A stretch of DNA of 6,397 nucleotides, from the NCBI GenBank assembly GCA_027009605.1, contig JALVCY010000697.1, positions 1 through 6,397 of the forward strand. Direction: 5' to 3'. A model generated the notes under the pieces. That model was not told where the DNA came from and did no database searches. It saw nothing but the letters and a program-made list of their open reading frames with translations. Made by a program: the position numbers and the translations under genes. This DNA is from Saprospiraceae bacterium (GTDB lineage: Bacteria > Bacteroidota > Bacteroidia > Chitinophagales > Saprospiraceae). Shown here piece by piece: positions 6,191 through 6,397 of this stretch. Positions within the stretch are counted from its first letter, which is position 1. The number at the start of each line of letters is the position of its first letter.

Positions 6191-6294
6191 GAAGGCAGAA
6201 AAGAACTCCTACCCCTTGAACGCCGTTAAAGGTAAAAGGTGAAGGATTAAAGGTGAAAGGAAGGCAGCCAAGAGCTTTTTCCCATTGAACGCCG
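6190..6294 (+). repeat. 36-bp imperfect direct repeat, 69-bp offset, with purine-rich 14-mers between
   Basis: Copy 1 is 6190-6225 and copy 2 is 6259-6294, matching at 29 of 36 positions with no gaps. Both begin GGAAGGCAG and end TTGAACGCCG, so each ends in the leader of a hairpin unit. In copy 1 the hairpin is degraded (GCC then GTTAAAGG), while in copy 2 it is intact (GCC-GAA-GGC). Between them, TTAAAGGTAAAAGG (6226-6239) and TTAAAGGTGAAAGG (6247-6260) differ at one base. This shows that the intergenic region grew by successive local duplications. Confidence 0.75.
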
Positions 6295-6356
6295 AAGGCA
6301 TTTGAACGCCCGAAGGGCAAATTGAACGTGCAAAGCACAATTTGAACGCCGTACAA
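6285..6356 (+). repeat. Right GAA-triloop hairpin array, colinear with the left array
   Basis: Units are GCC-GAA-GGC at 6291-6299, GCCC-GAA-GGGC at 6308-6318, GTGC-AAA-GCAC at 6328-6338, and a decayed fourth unit starting TTGAACGCCG at 6342-6351. Unit order, stem lengths and linkers match the left array: positions 6292-6351 and 1-60 agree at 54 of 60. Two of the six differences are the two sides of one base pair in unit 2 (T-A on the left, C-G on the right). The third unit has lost the G of its loop (AAA instead of GAA). Orientation is the same as on the left. The array lies 3' of the giant gene; nothing coding is evident from here to the window end. Confidence 0.85.
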
Positions 6357-6397
6357 TTGCAATAGACATCAAAAAAATACCGGAATTTGAGTCTTCA

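Noticed and set aside
6105..6362. Minus-strand 85-residue reading frame across the right-hand repeats
   Set aside because: It runs through the 3' end of the giant gene, the 8-bp repeat, the purine-rich repeats and the hairpin array. Its residues (for example NLPFGRSNAFG) are just translated hairpin units, so it is not a gene.

Overview
The window looks like a chromosome segment from a Bacteroidota bacterium, most likely a Saprospirales-type lineage (Saprospiraceae, Lewinella or Haliscomenobacter relatives). The evidence is two near-perfect Bacteroidota promoters (TTG, 20 bp, TAnnTTTG), a very large secreted PKD-domain protein ending in a type IX secretion (T9SS) C-terminal sorting domain, GCDSIVHL-type tail repeats, and a small membrane protein of a typically Bacteroidota family (DUF6132-like). 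The lineage is an inference; no rRNA or other marker gene is present.

Layout. Positions 1-67 hold a tandem array of tiny hairpins with GAA triloops. Positions 80-274 (minus strand) encode a 64-residue two-helix membrane protein. Positions 275-576 are AT-rich with no gene and contain one short inverted repeat. A promoter at 577-608 drives a 128-residue secreted protein of unknown function (648-1034), followed by a textbook intrinsic terminator (1051-1086). A second promoter of the same architecture (1159-1189) drives a single giant gene (1228-6144, 1638 residues). Positions 6145-6397 have no gene and are layered with repeats: an 8-bp tandem repeat, a 36-bp direct repeat with 69-bp offset, and a second hairpin array that is colinear with the one at the left edge (54 of 60 positions identical).

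The giant protein is modular: signal peptide, clan GH-A-like glycoside hydrolase domain, two PKD domains, a second copy of the hydrolase domain, three PKD domains, two GCDS-type repeats and a T9SS sorting domain. The two hydrolase copies align at a constant offset of 667 residues from the FRPG motif through the nucleophile position. Copy 1 has WEIWNEP (E180) and ITESN (E345). Copy 2 keeps the second glutamate (E1012) but has NSP in place of NEP (S847) and has lost the GYHAYPH His and Tyr. It reads as an enzyme fused to its own catalytically altered duplicate.

The three genes have no evident shared pathway. Each plus-strand gene has its own promoter, and the terminator separates them, so they are probably independent units. 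The features most worth following up are the covarying GAA-hairpin arrays at both ends of the window and the active plus degenerate hydrolase pair.
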